From Phytohabitans sp036906915 (GTDB lineage Bacteria; Actinomycetota; Actinomycetes; Mycobacteriales; Micromonosporaceae): a stretch of 64,000 nt of DNA. The stretch is from NCBI RefSeq assembly GCF_036906915.1, contig NZ_JBAKHX010000041.1, positions 1 to 64,000 of the forward strand, written 5' to 3'. Shown here in pieces: positions 1 to 7,363 of the stretch; positions within the stretch are counted from its first letter, which is position 1; every line of letters starts with the position of its first letter. A model generated the notes under the pieces. It did no database searches, was not told the origin of the DNA, and was given only the letters and a program-made list of their open reading frames with translations. The position numbers and the translations under genes were made by a program.

Positions 1-54
1 TTGGCCTCCGACTTGGGCGGCGGGCCGCGGCGGCGGTGGGTGAGTGGTTAGGTC

Positions 55-426
55 CTAGTCGGGGGTGTGACTGACGGCCTCTACGTTGTTGCCGTCGGGG
101 TCGCGGACGAAGGCGCCGTAGTAGCCGGGGTGGTACTCGGGCCACTCGCGGGGCTCGTGGAGGGGCTCGGCGCCGGACTCGACGGCGATCCGGAAGAACT
201 CGCGCACTGCCGCCCTGTCTGGCGCCTCGAAGGCGATGTGCGACTCGCGGAACCCGGTGCCCGTGTTGTGCGGGCCGATCCAGAAGACCGGCTGGGGCGG
301 CACGCCGTATCCGATGACGTTGCCGAAGTCGAGCACGCGCTGCCCGCCGAGGGGCGCGAGGATCGCGTCGTAGAAGGCGGCGCTGGCCGTCACGTCGTCG
401 CACTGAATCGAGATGTGATCGAGCAC
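55..426 (-). CDS. VOC (glyoxalase/bleomycin-resistance fold) protein
   Basis: Small single-domain protein of about 123 aa. The VOC fold is recognisable from the opening strand LDHISIQCDD, the helix AFYDAILAPLG and the closing FVRDPDGNNVEAV, where family members carry a metal-ligand acidic residue. The GTG at 426 is chosen because the domain begins two codons later; an in-frame ATG at 522 would add a non-domain leader overlapping the start of the divergent regulator. The substrate cannot be told from sequence. Head-to-head with a TetR-type regulator, which may control it. The fold assignment is firm, the function open. Confidence 0.75.
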   Translation of the reverse strand: MLDHISIQCDDVTASAAFYDAILAPLGGQRVLDFGNVIGYGVPPQPVFWIGPHNTGTGFRESHIAFEAPDRAAVREFFRIAVESGAEPLHEPREWPEYHPGYYGAFVRDPDGNNVEAVSHTPD

Positions 427-454
427 GACATCATCGTCGCATGCCCGAGTGACG

Positions 455-499
455 TTTCCCACGATCTTTCCCAATGTGAAAAGTTGCCGGATGGGAAAG
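455..499. promoter_or_regulatory. possible TetR operator in the divergent VOC/tetR spacer
   Basis: An inverted repeat CTTTCCCA (466-473) / TGGGAAAG (492-499), with 18 bases between the arms, sits between the starts at 426 and 521. A third half-site-like GTTTCCCA begins at about 455. Position and symmetry suit autoregulation by the adjacent TetR protein; this is inference. Confidence 0.35.
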
Positions 500-520
500 A
501 AATCGGGGATAGTCATAGGC

Positions 521-1135
521 ATGACCTCGGAAGTGAGCCTGCGGGAGCGTAAGAAGCAGGCAACGCGTGCGGCGCTGAGCCACGCGGCGTGGTCACTGAT
601 GATCGAGCACGGTCTCGAGGCGGTGACCCCGGAGACCGTCGCGGAGGCGGTCGACGTCTCGCCGCGAACGTTCCGTAACTATTTCGCCAGCCGCGAGGAG
701 GCGATCCTGTACGGGCTGGTACGCCGGGCGGGGTCCATCGGCGAGGCGCTGCGGGCGCGGCCCGCTGGCGAGCCCGTCTGGGACTCCCTCATAGAGGTGC
801 TGCCGGACGCCGTCGCCGGGATGGTGGGGGAGTCACATGACCTGTTGCTGATGATGCACGCGGTCCTGCGCGACCCGGCGATGTTCGCGCAGCACCTGGT
901 CGCGTTCGAGCATGGCCAGGAGGTGCTGGTAGCGGTCATCGCGGAACGCATGGGCACCGACCGGTGCGACCTGTCGCCGCGGCTGCTGGCCGCGACCGCC
1001 GGAGTCGCGATCCGGACCGCGGTGGTGGCGTGGGCGCAGGCCCAGGCGGACACCTCGGTCGCCGGCCTCATTCGGGAGAGCCTCGCGGTACTCCGCGCGG
1101 GCATTCCGCTGGGCGAGGACCCGCCCACCCTCTAG
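521..1135 (+). CDS. TetR/AcrR family transcriptional regulator
   Basis: About 204 aa. The N-terminal helix-turn-helix spans roughly residues 9-55 (RERKKQATRAAL, then AEAVDVSPRTFRNYFASREE), the standard TetR DNA-binding layout; the remainder is an all-helical ligand/dimer domain. The ATG at 521 is used because the DNA-binding domain starts within ten residues; an upstream ATG (449) would cross the divergent promoter region. It is followed about 70 bases later by an MMPL transporter in the same direction, the classic arrangement of a repressor controlling an efflux pump. The ligand is unknown. Confidence 0.88.
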   Translation: MTSEVSLRERKKQATRAALSHAAWSLMIEHGLEAVTPETVAEAVDVSPRTFRNYFASREEAILYGLVRRAGSIGEALRARPAGEPVWDSLIEVLPDAVAGMVGESHDLLLMMHAVLRDPAMFAQHLVAFEHGQEVLVAVIAERMGTDRCDLSPRLLAATAGVAIRTAVVAWAQAQADTSVAGLIRESLAVLRAGIPLGEDPPTL

Positions 1136-1204
1136 CGAAACGAACGAAGCCGCCCGCCACCCGGTGGCCGGTCGATCCCGTATGCCCAGAAACAGGAGAT
1201 CTTG

Positions 1205-3391
1205 ATGGCGTCATTCCTTTACAAGCTGGGCCGGTTCGCGTTCCGGCGCCGATGGTTGATGGCCGCACTGTGGCTCGCGATCCTCGCGGGCGCGCTGACC
1301 GCCGCCGGCACCGTGTCGGGGTCGACGGACGACTCGTTCCACATTCCCGGCACCGCGTCGCAGCAGGCGATCGACCTGCTCCAGGAGCGGTTCCCGCAGG
1401 CGTCCGCGGGCGGGGCGACGGCACGCGTGGTGTTCGCGGCGCCGGAGGGGCAGACGCTCGCCGAGGCGTCCAACCGGGCGGCTGTCGAGCAGGTGGTGGC
1501 GGAGCTGAAGCAGGCACCGCAGGTCGCGTCGGTGGTCGACCCGTTCCAGTCGGGCACGGTCAACCAGGCCGGCACCGTCGGCTTCGCGCAGGCCACCTAC
1601 CAGGTACAGGCGCAGGAGCTGACCGACCAGGCGCGCGAGGAGCTCGCGAGCATCGTCGACCAGGCCCGTGCCGGTGGCCTGACCGTCGAGGTGGGCGGGG
1701 ACGCGCTCCAGGTCCAGTCGGAGCAGGGCATGACCGAGGTGATCGGCGTGCTCGTCGCCGCGGTGGTCCTCGTGATCACGTTCGGCTCGCTGATAGCCGC
1801 CGGGGTGCCGCTGCTGACCGCGATCTTCGGTATCGGTATCGGCATCGGCCTGATCACCGCCGCGACCGGGCTCATCGACCTGTCCTCGACCACGCCGACG
1901 CTCGCGTTGATGCTCGGCTTGGCGGTCGCCATCGACTACGCGCTGTTCATCGTGTCCCGATACAGGCATGAGCTGGCCCTGGGCCGCGACGGCGAGGAGG
2001 CCGCGGGCCGCGCGGTGGGTACCGCCGGCTCCGCCGTCGTGTTCGCCGGCCTCACCGTGGTGATCGCGCTCGCGGCGCTGTCCGTGGTGGGCGTGCCGTT
2101 CCTGACCCAGATGGGCCTCGCCGCCGCGGGCACCGTCGCGATCGCTGTGATCATCGCGTTGACGCTGCTGCCGGCCCTGCTTGGCTTCGCGGGCAGGCGC
2201 ATCCTGGGTAAGCGCGGGCGCGCCGGCCGCGATCCGGAGGCCGACGGCACCAACTTCGGCACCCGCTGGGCGCGCGGCGTCGCCCGCCGGCCGGTGCTCG
2301 CGCTGCTGGTCGCGGTGCTCGGGCTCGGCGTCGTCGCGATCCCCGCGCTCGACCTGCGTCTCGGTATGCCGGACGACAGCACGGCCGCGCCGGACACGAC
2401 GCAGCGCAAGGCGTACGACCTGGTGTCGACCGGCTTCGGGAAGGGCTTCAACGCGCCGCTGACCGTCGTGGTGGACGGCACCGCCGGGCAGGTCAAGGCG
2501 GCCGCCGGCCAGGTCGCGGGGGAGATCCAGGGGCTGGCCGACGTGGCGGCCGTCGCCCCGGCGACGCTCAACCAGGCCGGCGACACCGCGTTGCTGACCG
2601 TGATCCCGAAGAGCGGGCCGAGTGACGCGGCGACCGAGGACCTCGTGCGTGCGATCAGGCAGCTCGACGGCACGGTGCCGGGCGCGAACGTCAACGTCAC
2701 CGGCCTGACCGCCGTCAACATCGACGTCTCGGAGAAGCTCGGCGGCGCGCTCGTGCCGTACCTGGCGGTCGTGGTCGGCCTGGCGTTCATCCTGCTCATG
2801 CTGGTGTTCCGGTCGATCCTGGTGCCACTGAAGGCCACGCTCGGGTTCCTGCTCAGCATCGTGGCCACGTTCGGCGCGGTCGTGACGGTCTTCCAGTGGG
2901 GCTGGGCGGCCGACCTGCTCGGCGTCGAGCAGACTGGGCCGATCATCAGCTTCCTGCCGATCATCCTGATCGGCATCGTGTTCGGGCTCGCGATGGACTA
3001 CCAGGTCTTCCTGGTGACCCGGATGCGGGAGGACTACGTGCACGGGATCGACGCGCGGGAGGCGGTCGTCACCGGCTTCGGGCACGGGGCGCGGGTCGTG
3101 ACCGCGGCGGCGATTATCATGATCAGCGTCTTCGCCGGGTTCATCCTCGCGCCCGACTCGATCATCAAGTCGATCGGGTTCGCACTGGGCGTGGCGGTGC
3201 TGTTCGACGCGATCGTGGTGCGGATGACGATCGTGCCGGCGGTGATGACGCTGCTGGGCAAGGCCGCGTGGTGGCTGCCCCGCTGGCTCGACAGGCTCCT
3301 GCCCAATGTGGACGTCGAAGGCGAGAAGCTGCGCCACCAGCTCGACGACGCGTCCGCGCCCGAGCGCGTACTCGAACGCGCCTCGGTCTGA
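1205..3391 (+). CDS. MMPL family (RND superfamily) transporter
   Basis: About 728 aa. Layout matches actinobacterial MMPL transporters: one N-terminal membrane helix (about 18-40), a periplasmic loop, a block of five helices (about 178-335), then a second helix-loop-helices repeat. The helix carrying GLAVAIDYALFIVSR and its second-half counterpart GLAMDYQVFLVTRMRE hold the intramembrane Asp-Tyr pair used for proton relay in this family. An AGGAGA motif at 1194-1199 sits five bases before the ATG at 1205; a TTG three bases earlier is too close to it. Probably exports a lipid or hydrophobic drug under control of the upstream TetR protein. Confidence 0.93.
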   Translation: MASFLYKLGRFAFRRRWLMAALWLAILAGALTAAGTVSGSTDDSFHIPGTASQQAIDLLQERFPQASAGGATARVVFAAPEGQTLAEASNRAAVEQVVAELKQAPQVASVVDPFQSGTVNQAGTVGFAQATYQVQAQELTDQAREELASIVDQARAGGLTVEVGGDALQVQSEQGMTEVIGVLVAAVVLVITFGSLIAAGVPLLTAIFGIGIGIGLITAATGLIDLSSTTPTLALMLGLAVAIDYALFIVSRYRHELALGRDGEEAAGRAVGTAGSAVVFAGLTVVIALAALSVVGVPFLTQMGLAAAGTVAIAVIIALTLLPALLGFAGRRILGKRGRAGRDPEADGTNFGTRWARGVARRPVLALLVAVLGLGVVAIPALDLRLGMPDDSTAAPDTTQRKAYDLVSTGFGKGFNAPLTVVVDGTAGQVKAAAGQVAGEIQGLADVAAVAPATLNQAGDTALLTVIPKSGPSDAATEDLVRAIRQLDGTVPGANVNVTGLTAVNIDVSEKLGGALVPYLAVVVGLAFILLMLVFRSILVPLKATLGFLLSIVATFGAVVTVFQWGWAADLLGVEQTGPIISFLPIILIGIVFGLAMDYQVFLVTRMREDYVHGIDAREAVVTGFGHGARVVTAAAIIMISVFAGFILAPDSIIKSIGFALGVAVLFDAIVVRMTIVPAVMTLLGKAAWWLPRWLDRLLPNVDVEGEKLRHQLDDASAPERVLERASV

Positions 3392-3417
3392 CCGACCGTC
3401 CGGGAAAGGACACCGCG

Positions 3418-4440
3418 ATGAGCATCGACCACCGTGCGGCAAGACCACGGCCCGTCCGGGAGTTGCTGCTCGTCGCGGTCCTTTTCCTGGCGTACAAGCT
3501 GGGCCGGCTGGCCGTCGCCGGTGACCTGTCCACCGCGTACGCCAACGCGGTGGACGTGTGGGACCTGGAGCGCGCCCTGAGGCTGCCCAGCGAGGCGGCC
3601 CTGCAAGGGCTCGTGCTCGGCCACGACGGCCTGGTGCGGGCCGCGAACCTGTACTACGCCTGCGTCCACTTCCCGGCCACCGCGGCCGTACTCCTGTGGA
3701 CGTACCTGCGACGGCCGGCCCTGTACCGGTGGGCGCGCACCACCCTGGCCCTGCTGACCGCGGCCGGCTTCGTGGCGCAGGTGCTGGTGCCACTGGCGCC
3801 GCCGCGTTTTCTGTGGCTGACCGGCATGGAGGACACCGGGCACAGCGTCGGGCCGACCGTGTACGGCAGCTCGACGGCCGCGTTCGCCAACCAGTACGCC
3901 GCGATGCCGTCGTTGCACGTCGGCTGGGCGGCTGCCGTCGCGATCGTGCTGATCGCGGCGACCCGGAGCCGGTGGCGCTGGCTCTGGCTGCTGCATCCGT
4001 TGCTGACGCTGGCGGTCGTCGTGGTGACGGCCAACCACTACTGGCTCGACGGCATCGTGTCGCTGGCACTACTGGGCGCGATCCTGCTGGTGCTACGGCG
4101 CTTTGGCCTGGCGGGTGCGGCGTCGGGTCGCGACCACGGCGGCGCCGCCGAGCACGATGAGCAGTACACCCAGACCGGCCGCCGGAAGCACGAACCCCAC
4201 GCCGGTACGCGGCAGCGCGCCGCCGCTACCGCCGGACGGCGTCGGCGTGACGCCGCCGTTGTCGCCGCCGAACGGGTCCCGCCCGACGAAGCTGACCCGC
4301 ACCGCCACGTCCTGCGAACGGCCCGCCACCGACCGGTGGCCCTCCCCGATCGCAGTCTCCCCGATCGCGGTCTCCCCGCCGATCGCGGTCTCCCCGATCG
4401 CGGTCTCCCCGCCGATCAAGGGCAAACGCACGTACGTTGA
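3418..4440 (+). CDS. PAP2-superfamily membrane phosphatase with repeat-encoded C-terminal tail
   Basis: About 340 aa. A GGAAAGG site precedes the ATG at 3418, 26 bases after the MMPL stop. Several membrane helices are visible. The PAP2 catalytic motifs are MPSLH (His167) and NHYWLDG (His207, Asp211); the usual K-x6-RP first motif is not obvious, as in the inositolphosphotransferase/Aur1-like branch. Such enzymes dephosphorylate or transfer lipid phosphates. The PAP2 domain ends near residue 225 (about 4100). The last ~110 residues are Arg/Asp-rich and lie exactly opposite an LPxTG remnant and a tandem repeat, and the final residues A-D-Q-G-Q-T-H-V-R come from the dispersed palindromic element. 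The native 3' end has therefore probably been lost and replaced by read-through. Confidence 0.85.
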   Translation: MSIDHRAARPRPVRELLLVAVLFLAYKLGRLAVAGDLSTAYANAVDVWDLERALRLPSEAALQGLVLGHDGLVRAANLYYACVHFPATAAVLLWTYLRRPALYRWARTTLALLTAAGFVAQVLVPLAPPRFLWLTGMEDTGHSVGPTVYGSSTAAFANQYAAMPSLHVGWAAAVAIVLIAATRSRWRWLWLLHPLLTLAVVVVTANHYWLDGIVSLALLGAILLVLRRFGLAGAASGRDHGGAAEHDEQYTQTGRRKHEPHAGTRQRAAATAGRRRRDAAVVAAERVPPDEADPHRHVLRTARHRPVALPDRSLPDRGLPADRGLPDRGLPADQGQTHVR

Positions 4441-4446
4441 TCTCAA
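4093..4446 (-). pseudogene. 3' remnant of an LPxTG cell-wall-anchored surface protein
   Basis: The last ~45 residues of this reading frame are a textbook sortase signal: a Gly/Ser/Thr-Pro linker, LPRTG, a hydrophobic stretch (FVLPAAGLGVLLIVLGGAA) and a basic tail RRRTRQAK. Upstream, a short stretch (VAVRVSFVGRDPFGGDNGG) could be the end of an extracellular domain, and before that the frame reads into the tandem repeat and the palindromic element, so there is no signal peptide or extracellular domain. Best explained as the 3' stump of a surface-protein gene, now antisense to the PAP2 gene tail. Confidence 0.6.
4348..4413. repeat. tandem repeat, 15+18 bp units in a 33-bp higher-order period
   Basis: Four consecutive units start GATCGCGGTCTCCCC (4348, 4363, 4381, 4396; the first has one change). 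Every second unit has an extra GCC, so 4348-4380 and 4381-4413 are 33-bp duplicates. The array runs directly into the GATC that opens the dispersed palindromic element, suggesting slippage growth at its edge. Confidence 0.85.
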
Positions 4447-4490
4447 ATCCGCGTGTATTTACCCTTGATCGATGCGATTGTCCTTGATCG
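4414..4490 (+). repeat. dispersed palindromic element, copy 1
   Basis: About 77 bp. It begins GATCAAGGGCAAACGCACG; the opposite arm GCGTGTATTTACCCTTGATC ends at 4470, and a third CCTTGATC lies at 4482-4489. The two long arms are inverted repeats of about 20 bp around a TTGATCTCAA centre. It supplies the C-terminal codons and the TGA stop (4438-4440) of the PAP2 gene and the 5' codons of the antisense LPxTG remnant. Confidence 0.9.
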
Positions 4491-4642
4491 ATGTCCGCTT
4501 GGGAGCGCTGGTCGCGTCACCACGCCCCATTTGCCGGATCATCCGTTAGGCCCGTCACCACCGGATCGCCGCCTGGACCTCGCCCCGCCTCGGCTCGACA
4601 TGATCGGCAGGACAGGGCCTAGTGGATCACAGCATCCGACAT

Positions 4643-4661
4643 ATAGCTTAGCCTCACCTAT
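4643..4661 (+). promoter_or_regulatory. DtxR/IdeR-type iron box upstream of heme oxygenase
   Basis: The 19-mer ATAGCTTAGCCTCACCTAT agrees at 15 of 19 positions with the DtxR/IdeR consensus TTAGGTTAGGCTAACCTAA, counted by eye. It ends 16 bases before the heme oxygenase ATG, where a bound repressor would block transcription. Heme oxygenase genes are classic members of this iron regulon. Confidence 0.72.
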
Positions 4662-4677
4662 CTTCGAAGGGTTGGGC

Positions 4678-5310
4678 ATGGGGCTCGCGGCACGCGTACG
4701 GGAAGCGACGAGGACGGACCACGTGGCCGCACAGGCGGTCACCTACTTCGACGCGTTGATGGCGGGACAGCTGGACCGCGACGGATACGCCGCGCTCACC
4801 GCGCAGCTCTTCTTCGTGTACGAGACGCTGGAGGAGGCCGCCATCGAGATGCGCGCCGACCCGATCGCCGGCCGGTTCGTGCTGGACGGGCTGGAGCGAC
4901 TGCCTGCGCTGGTCGCGGACCTGGAGTACCTGCTCGGGGATGACTGGCCGGCCCGGGTCAGCGCCAGCACCGCCACGTCGGAGTACCGCGCGCGGCTGCG
5001 CGATGTGGCGTTCACCTGGCCGGCGGGGTTCGTGGCGCACCACTACACCCGGTATCTGGGCGACCTTTCCGGCGGGCAGATCGTGCGCAAGGCGCTGGCC
5101 CGCGAGTACGAGTTGGGCGACGAGGGGACCCGCTTCTTCCAGTTCCCCGGCGTGCATCCGGTCCACGTCAAGCGCCAGTACCGACAGCTGCTCGACGAGA
5201 CCGCGTGGGACCCTGTCGAGCAGGACCGGTTCCTCGACGAGGTGTCGCTCGCGTACCGTCTCAACGTGGCGATGCTCGACGACCTCGGCAAGGCGGTGGT
5301 GGCGCGATGA
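4678..5310 (+). CDS. hmuO: biliverdin-producing heme oxygenase
   Basis: About 210 aa, the usual length of bacterial HmuO-type enzymes. It opens heme with O2 and electrons to give biliverdin, CO and Fe2+, allowing use of heme iron. The proximal ligand is His15 in ATRTDHVAAQ, and the distal-helix signature GDLSGGQ lies at about 128-134. The ATG at 4678 is chosen because the family begins with the ARVREATRTDH helix a few residues later and a GAAGG precedes it. An IdeR-like iron box sits just upstream. The stop overlaps the start of the DUF2470 gene (ATGA), so the two are translationally coupled. Expression is expected under iron starvation. Confidence 0.93.
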   Translation: MGLAARVREATRTDHVAAQAVTYFDALMAGQLDRDGYAALTAQLFFVYETLEEAAIEMRADPIAGRFVLDGLERLPALVADLEYLLGDDWPARVSASTATSEYRARLRDVAFTWPAGFVAHHYTRYLGDLSGGQIVRKALAREYELGDEGTRFFQFPGVHPVHVKRQYRQLLDETAWDPVEQDRFLDEVSLAYRLNVAMLDDLGKAVVAR

Positions 5311-5651
5311 GCGACCCGTTCACCCCGGAGGTGGTGGCTGCGATCATGCGCCACATGAACTGTGACCACGCCGACGACTGCCGGGTGATCGTGCGGGGCC
5401 TGGGTGGTCAGCCGGGCGCCTCGGCGGCGGCGATGTCCGGCATGGACGCCGACGGCATGGACTTCATGGCCACTGTGGACGGTGCCGAAGTGCCCACGCG
5501 CGTCCCGTTCACGACCACCTTGACCGAGCGCCGCCAAGTCCGCGCCGAGGCCGCGCGGATGTACCGCGAGGCCGCTGAACCCGCGCCCCCTCCGCGTCCG
5601 TCGATCAAGGAGATCTGCATGGATCAAGGGCATACGCACGTGGAAAAGTGA
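5307..5651 (+). CDS. DUF2470 protein (heme-utilisation associated) with repeat-encoded tail
   Basis: About 114 aa. The region AAIMRHMNCDHADDCRVIV is the DUF2470 signature, otherwise found at the C-terminus of HugZ/HutZ heme-utilisation proteins. Start coupling to the heme oxygenase stop (ATGA at 5307) supports a shared role in handling heme or its breakdown products. The natural domain ends near AARMYREAAEP. The remaining tail (..KEICMDQGHTHVEK) is written by the dispersed palindromic element, whose central TGATCA gives the stop. The convergent MocR gene uses the other half of the same TGATCA, so the two stop codons abut with no gap. Confidence 0.85.
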   Translation: MSDPFTPEVVAAIMRHMNCDHADDCRVIVRGLGGQPGASAAAMSGMDADGMDFMATVDGAEVPTRVPFTTTLTERRQVRAEAARMYREAAEPAPPPRPSIKEICMDQGHTHVEK

Positions 5652-5679
5652 TCAAACCACGTGCGGTTGCCCTTGATCG
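5603..5679 (-). repeat. dispersed palindromic element, copy 2 (inverted)
   Basis: Same element as at 4414, in opposite orientation: CCCTTGATC of the leading arm ends at 5679, GATCAAGGGCATACGCACG is the second arm and GATCAAGG at 5603 the third motif. It lies between two convergent genes and codes the C-terminal tails of both: MDQGHTHVEK on plus and ADQGQPHVV on minus. Confidence 0.9.
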
Positions 5680-7160
5680 GCGGAAAGGAGGTGGCCGAGC
5701 GTGGCGATGGCCGCCTCGATGTCCGCGGGCGCGCTGGCGGCGTAGCCCAGCACCAGGCCGGGCGGGCCTTGGCGCTGATAGTGCCAGGACAAGGGCTGCA
5801 CCTTGACGCCGTGCGCGAGCGCGGCGGCGGCGAGCGCGACGTCGTCGACGGTGCCCGGCAGGGTAATCATCAGGTGGAGGCCGGCGGCCGCGCCGTGCAC
5901 GACGGCGCCCGGCAGGTGCGTCGCGATCGCGCTGATCATCGCGTCCCGCCGCCGGACGTGGCGGCGCCGCAGCAGGCGCAGGTGGCGCTCCAGCGTCCCC
6001 GAGGACATCAGCTCGGCCAGTACGAGCTGCGGCAGGGCGGCGTTGCCGAGGTCGGCGTTGCGCTTGGCGGCGACCAGTGCGTCCCGGTACCGGGACGGCG
6101 CCAGCATCCAGCCGGTCCGCAGGGCGGGCGCGAGCAGCTTGGAGACGCTGCCGGTGTAGCAGACGTGATCGGGCAGCATCGCGCGCAGCGCGGGCACCGG
6201 CGGCCGGTCGTACCGGTGCTCGGCGTCGTAGTCGTCCTCGACGATCAGCCCACCGCCCTCGGCCCACCGGGCGAGCTGGCGGCGGCGGTCGCCGTCCAGC
6301 ACCACGCCGGTCGGGAACTGGTGCGCGGGCGTGAGCAGCACGGCCGGCACCCCGCTGGCGCGCAGCTCGTCGACGCGCAGCCCGCGATCGTCCACAGTGA
6401 CCGGTGGGGCGTCGACCAGCCAGTTGTTCAGGTGCTGCCGGACCCCTAGCGAGCCCGGGTCCTCGACCGCCACGCTCGTGATGCCGCCGGCGCGCAGCAC
6501 CTGTGCGAGCAGGCCGAGCGCCTGCGACACCCCCGCCACGACGATCACCTCGGCCGGGTCGACGAGTATGCCGCGGTTGCGCGCCAGCCATCCGGCCACG
6601 GCCGCGCGCAGTGCCGGCGTCCCGCGCGGGTCGCCGTATCCGAAGTCCGCCGGTGCCAGGGCATCGAGCACGGCGCGCTCCGCGCGCAGCCACGCGGTCC
6701 GTGGAAACGCCGCGAGATCCGGTACTCCCGGCGAAAGGTCGATCCGCGCGGGCGCCGCCCGCAGCGTGTCGAAGACGTCGATGTCGGGCTGTGCGGCGAA
6801 CGGCCCGATCTTCGCGGGCGCCTCCGTGGCCGCCTGCCGGGGGGCCGCCGGAGCGGAGACGACCACCGTGCCGCCGCGCCCGCGCCCGGCAAGGTGCCCG
6901 GCCTCGCCCAGCCGCTGGTACGCCTCGGTGACCACACCCCGCGACACGCCCAACTCGCCCGCGAGCACCCGCGTGGCGGGCAGCCGGCTCCCGACCGGCA
7001 GGCGGCCGTCGGCTATCGCGAGCCGCAGGCGTTCGGCCAGCCACTGGGCGCGGCCGCCGGCCGGCGCGGCGCCGATGTCGAGCTGGAGGAAGTCCGATCC
7101 GGAGGTTATGGACCCGTCATCGGTGATACTTTTAGCGCTGGTCACTGAGCCATTGTGCAC
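5652..7160 (-). CDS. MocR/PdxR-type GntR-aminotransferase regulator
   Basis: About 502 aa. N-terminal winged helix of the GntR type (about 40-105: LAERLRLAIADGRLPVGSRL, RVLAGELGVSRGVVTEAYQRL), then a fold-type I aminotransferase domain. The PLP-lysine region reads YTGSVSKLLAPALRTGWML and the cofactor-Asp segment IVEDDYDAEHRYDR. MocR proteins sense PLP or amino-acid adducts and often control a divergent gene, here the alpha/beta hydrolase. The GTG at 7160 is the first usable start, with a second GTG at 7145. The C-terminus SADQGQPHVV comes from the dispersed element. Confidence 0.9.
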   Translation of the reverse strand: MHNGSVTSAKSITDDGSITSGSDFLQLDIGAAPAGGRAQWLAERLRLAIADGRLPVGSRLPATRVLAGELGVSRGVVTEAYQRLGEAGHLAGRGRGGTVVVSAPAAPRQAATEAPAKIGPFAAQPDIDVFDTLRAAPARIDLSPGVPDLAAFPRTAWLRAERAVLDALAPADFGYGDPRGTPALRAAVAGWLARNRGILVDPAEVIVVAGVSQALGLLAQVLRAGGITSVAVEDPGSLGVRQHLNNWLVDAPPVTVDDRGLRVDELRASGVPAVLLTPAHQFPTGVVLDGDRRRQLARWAEGGGLIVEDDYDAEHRYDRPPVPALRAMLPDHVCYTGSVSKLLAPALRTGWMLAPSRYRDALVAAKRNADLGNAALPQLVLAELMSSGTLERHLRLLRRRHVRRRDAMISAIATHLPGAVVHGAAAGLHLMITLPGTVDDVALAAAALAHGVKVQPLSWHYQRQGPPGLVLGYAASAPADIEAAIATLGHLLSADQGQPHVV

Positions 7161-7363
7161 CGGGAGTGAGGTACGCCAGCTGCCGATATCGACGATCGGC
7201 TACGTAACGGTGTCCGCCGGTCCGGAGAAGTCTGGTTTTCCGCTGCCTGGCGACGATCGTTCTTGAAACAGTAGGCTGATACTTTGAGGCCGGGTAGGTT
7301 CTGGGTGGTTTGAGGTGGTTTGCCGTTTGCCCGGAGCGTGGTCGTCACTGGCAGGAGGCGAGC

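Noticed and set aside
1211..4069. A 952-codon minus-strand frame opposite the MMPL and PAP2 genes
   Set aside because: Arg/Asp/His-rich mirror of high-GC coding DNA; the plus strand has intact MMPL and PAP2 motifs with good ribosome sites.
4348..4413. Short repeat array considered as CRISPR
   Set aside because: Units are contiguous with no unique spacers; it is a tandem duplication.
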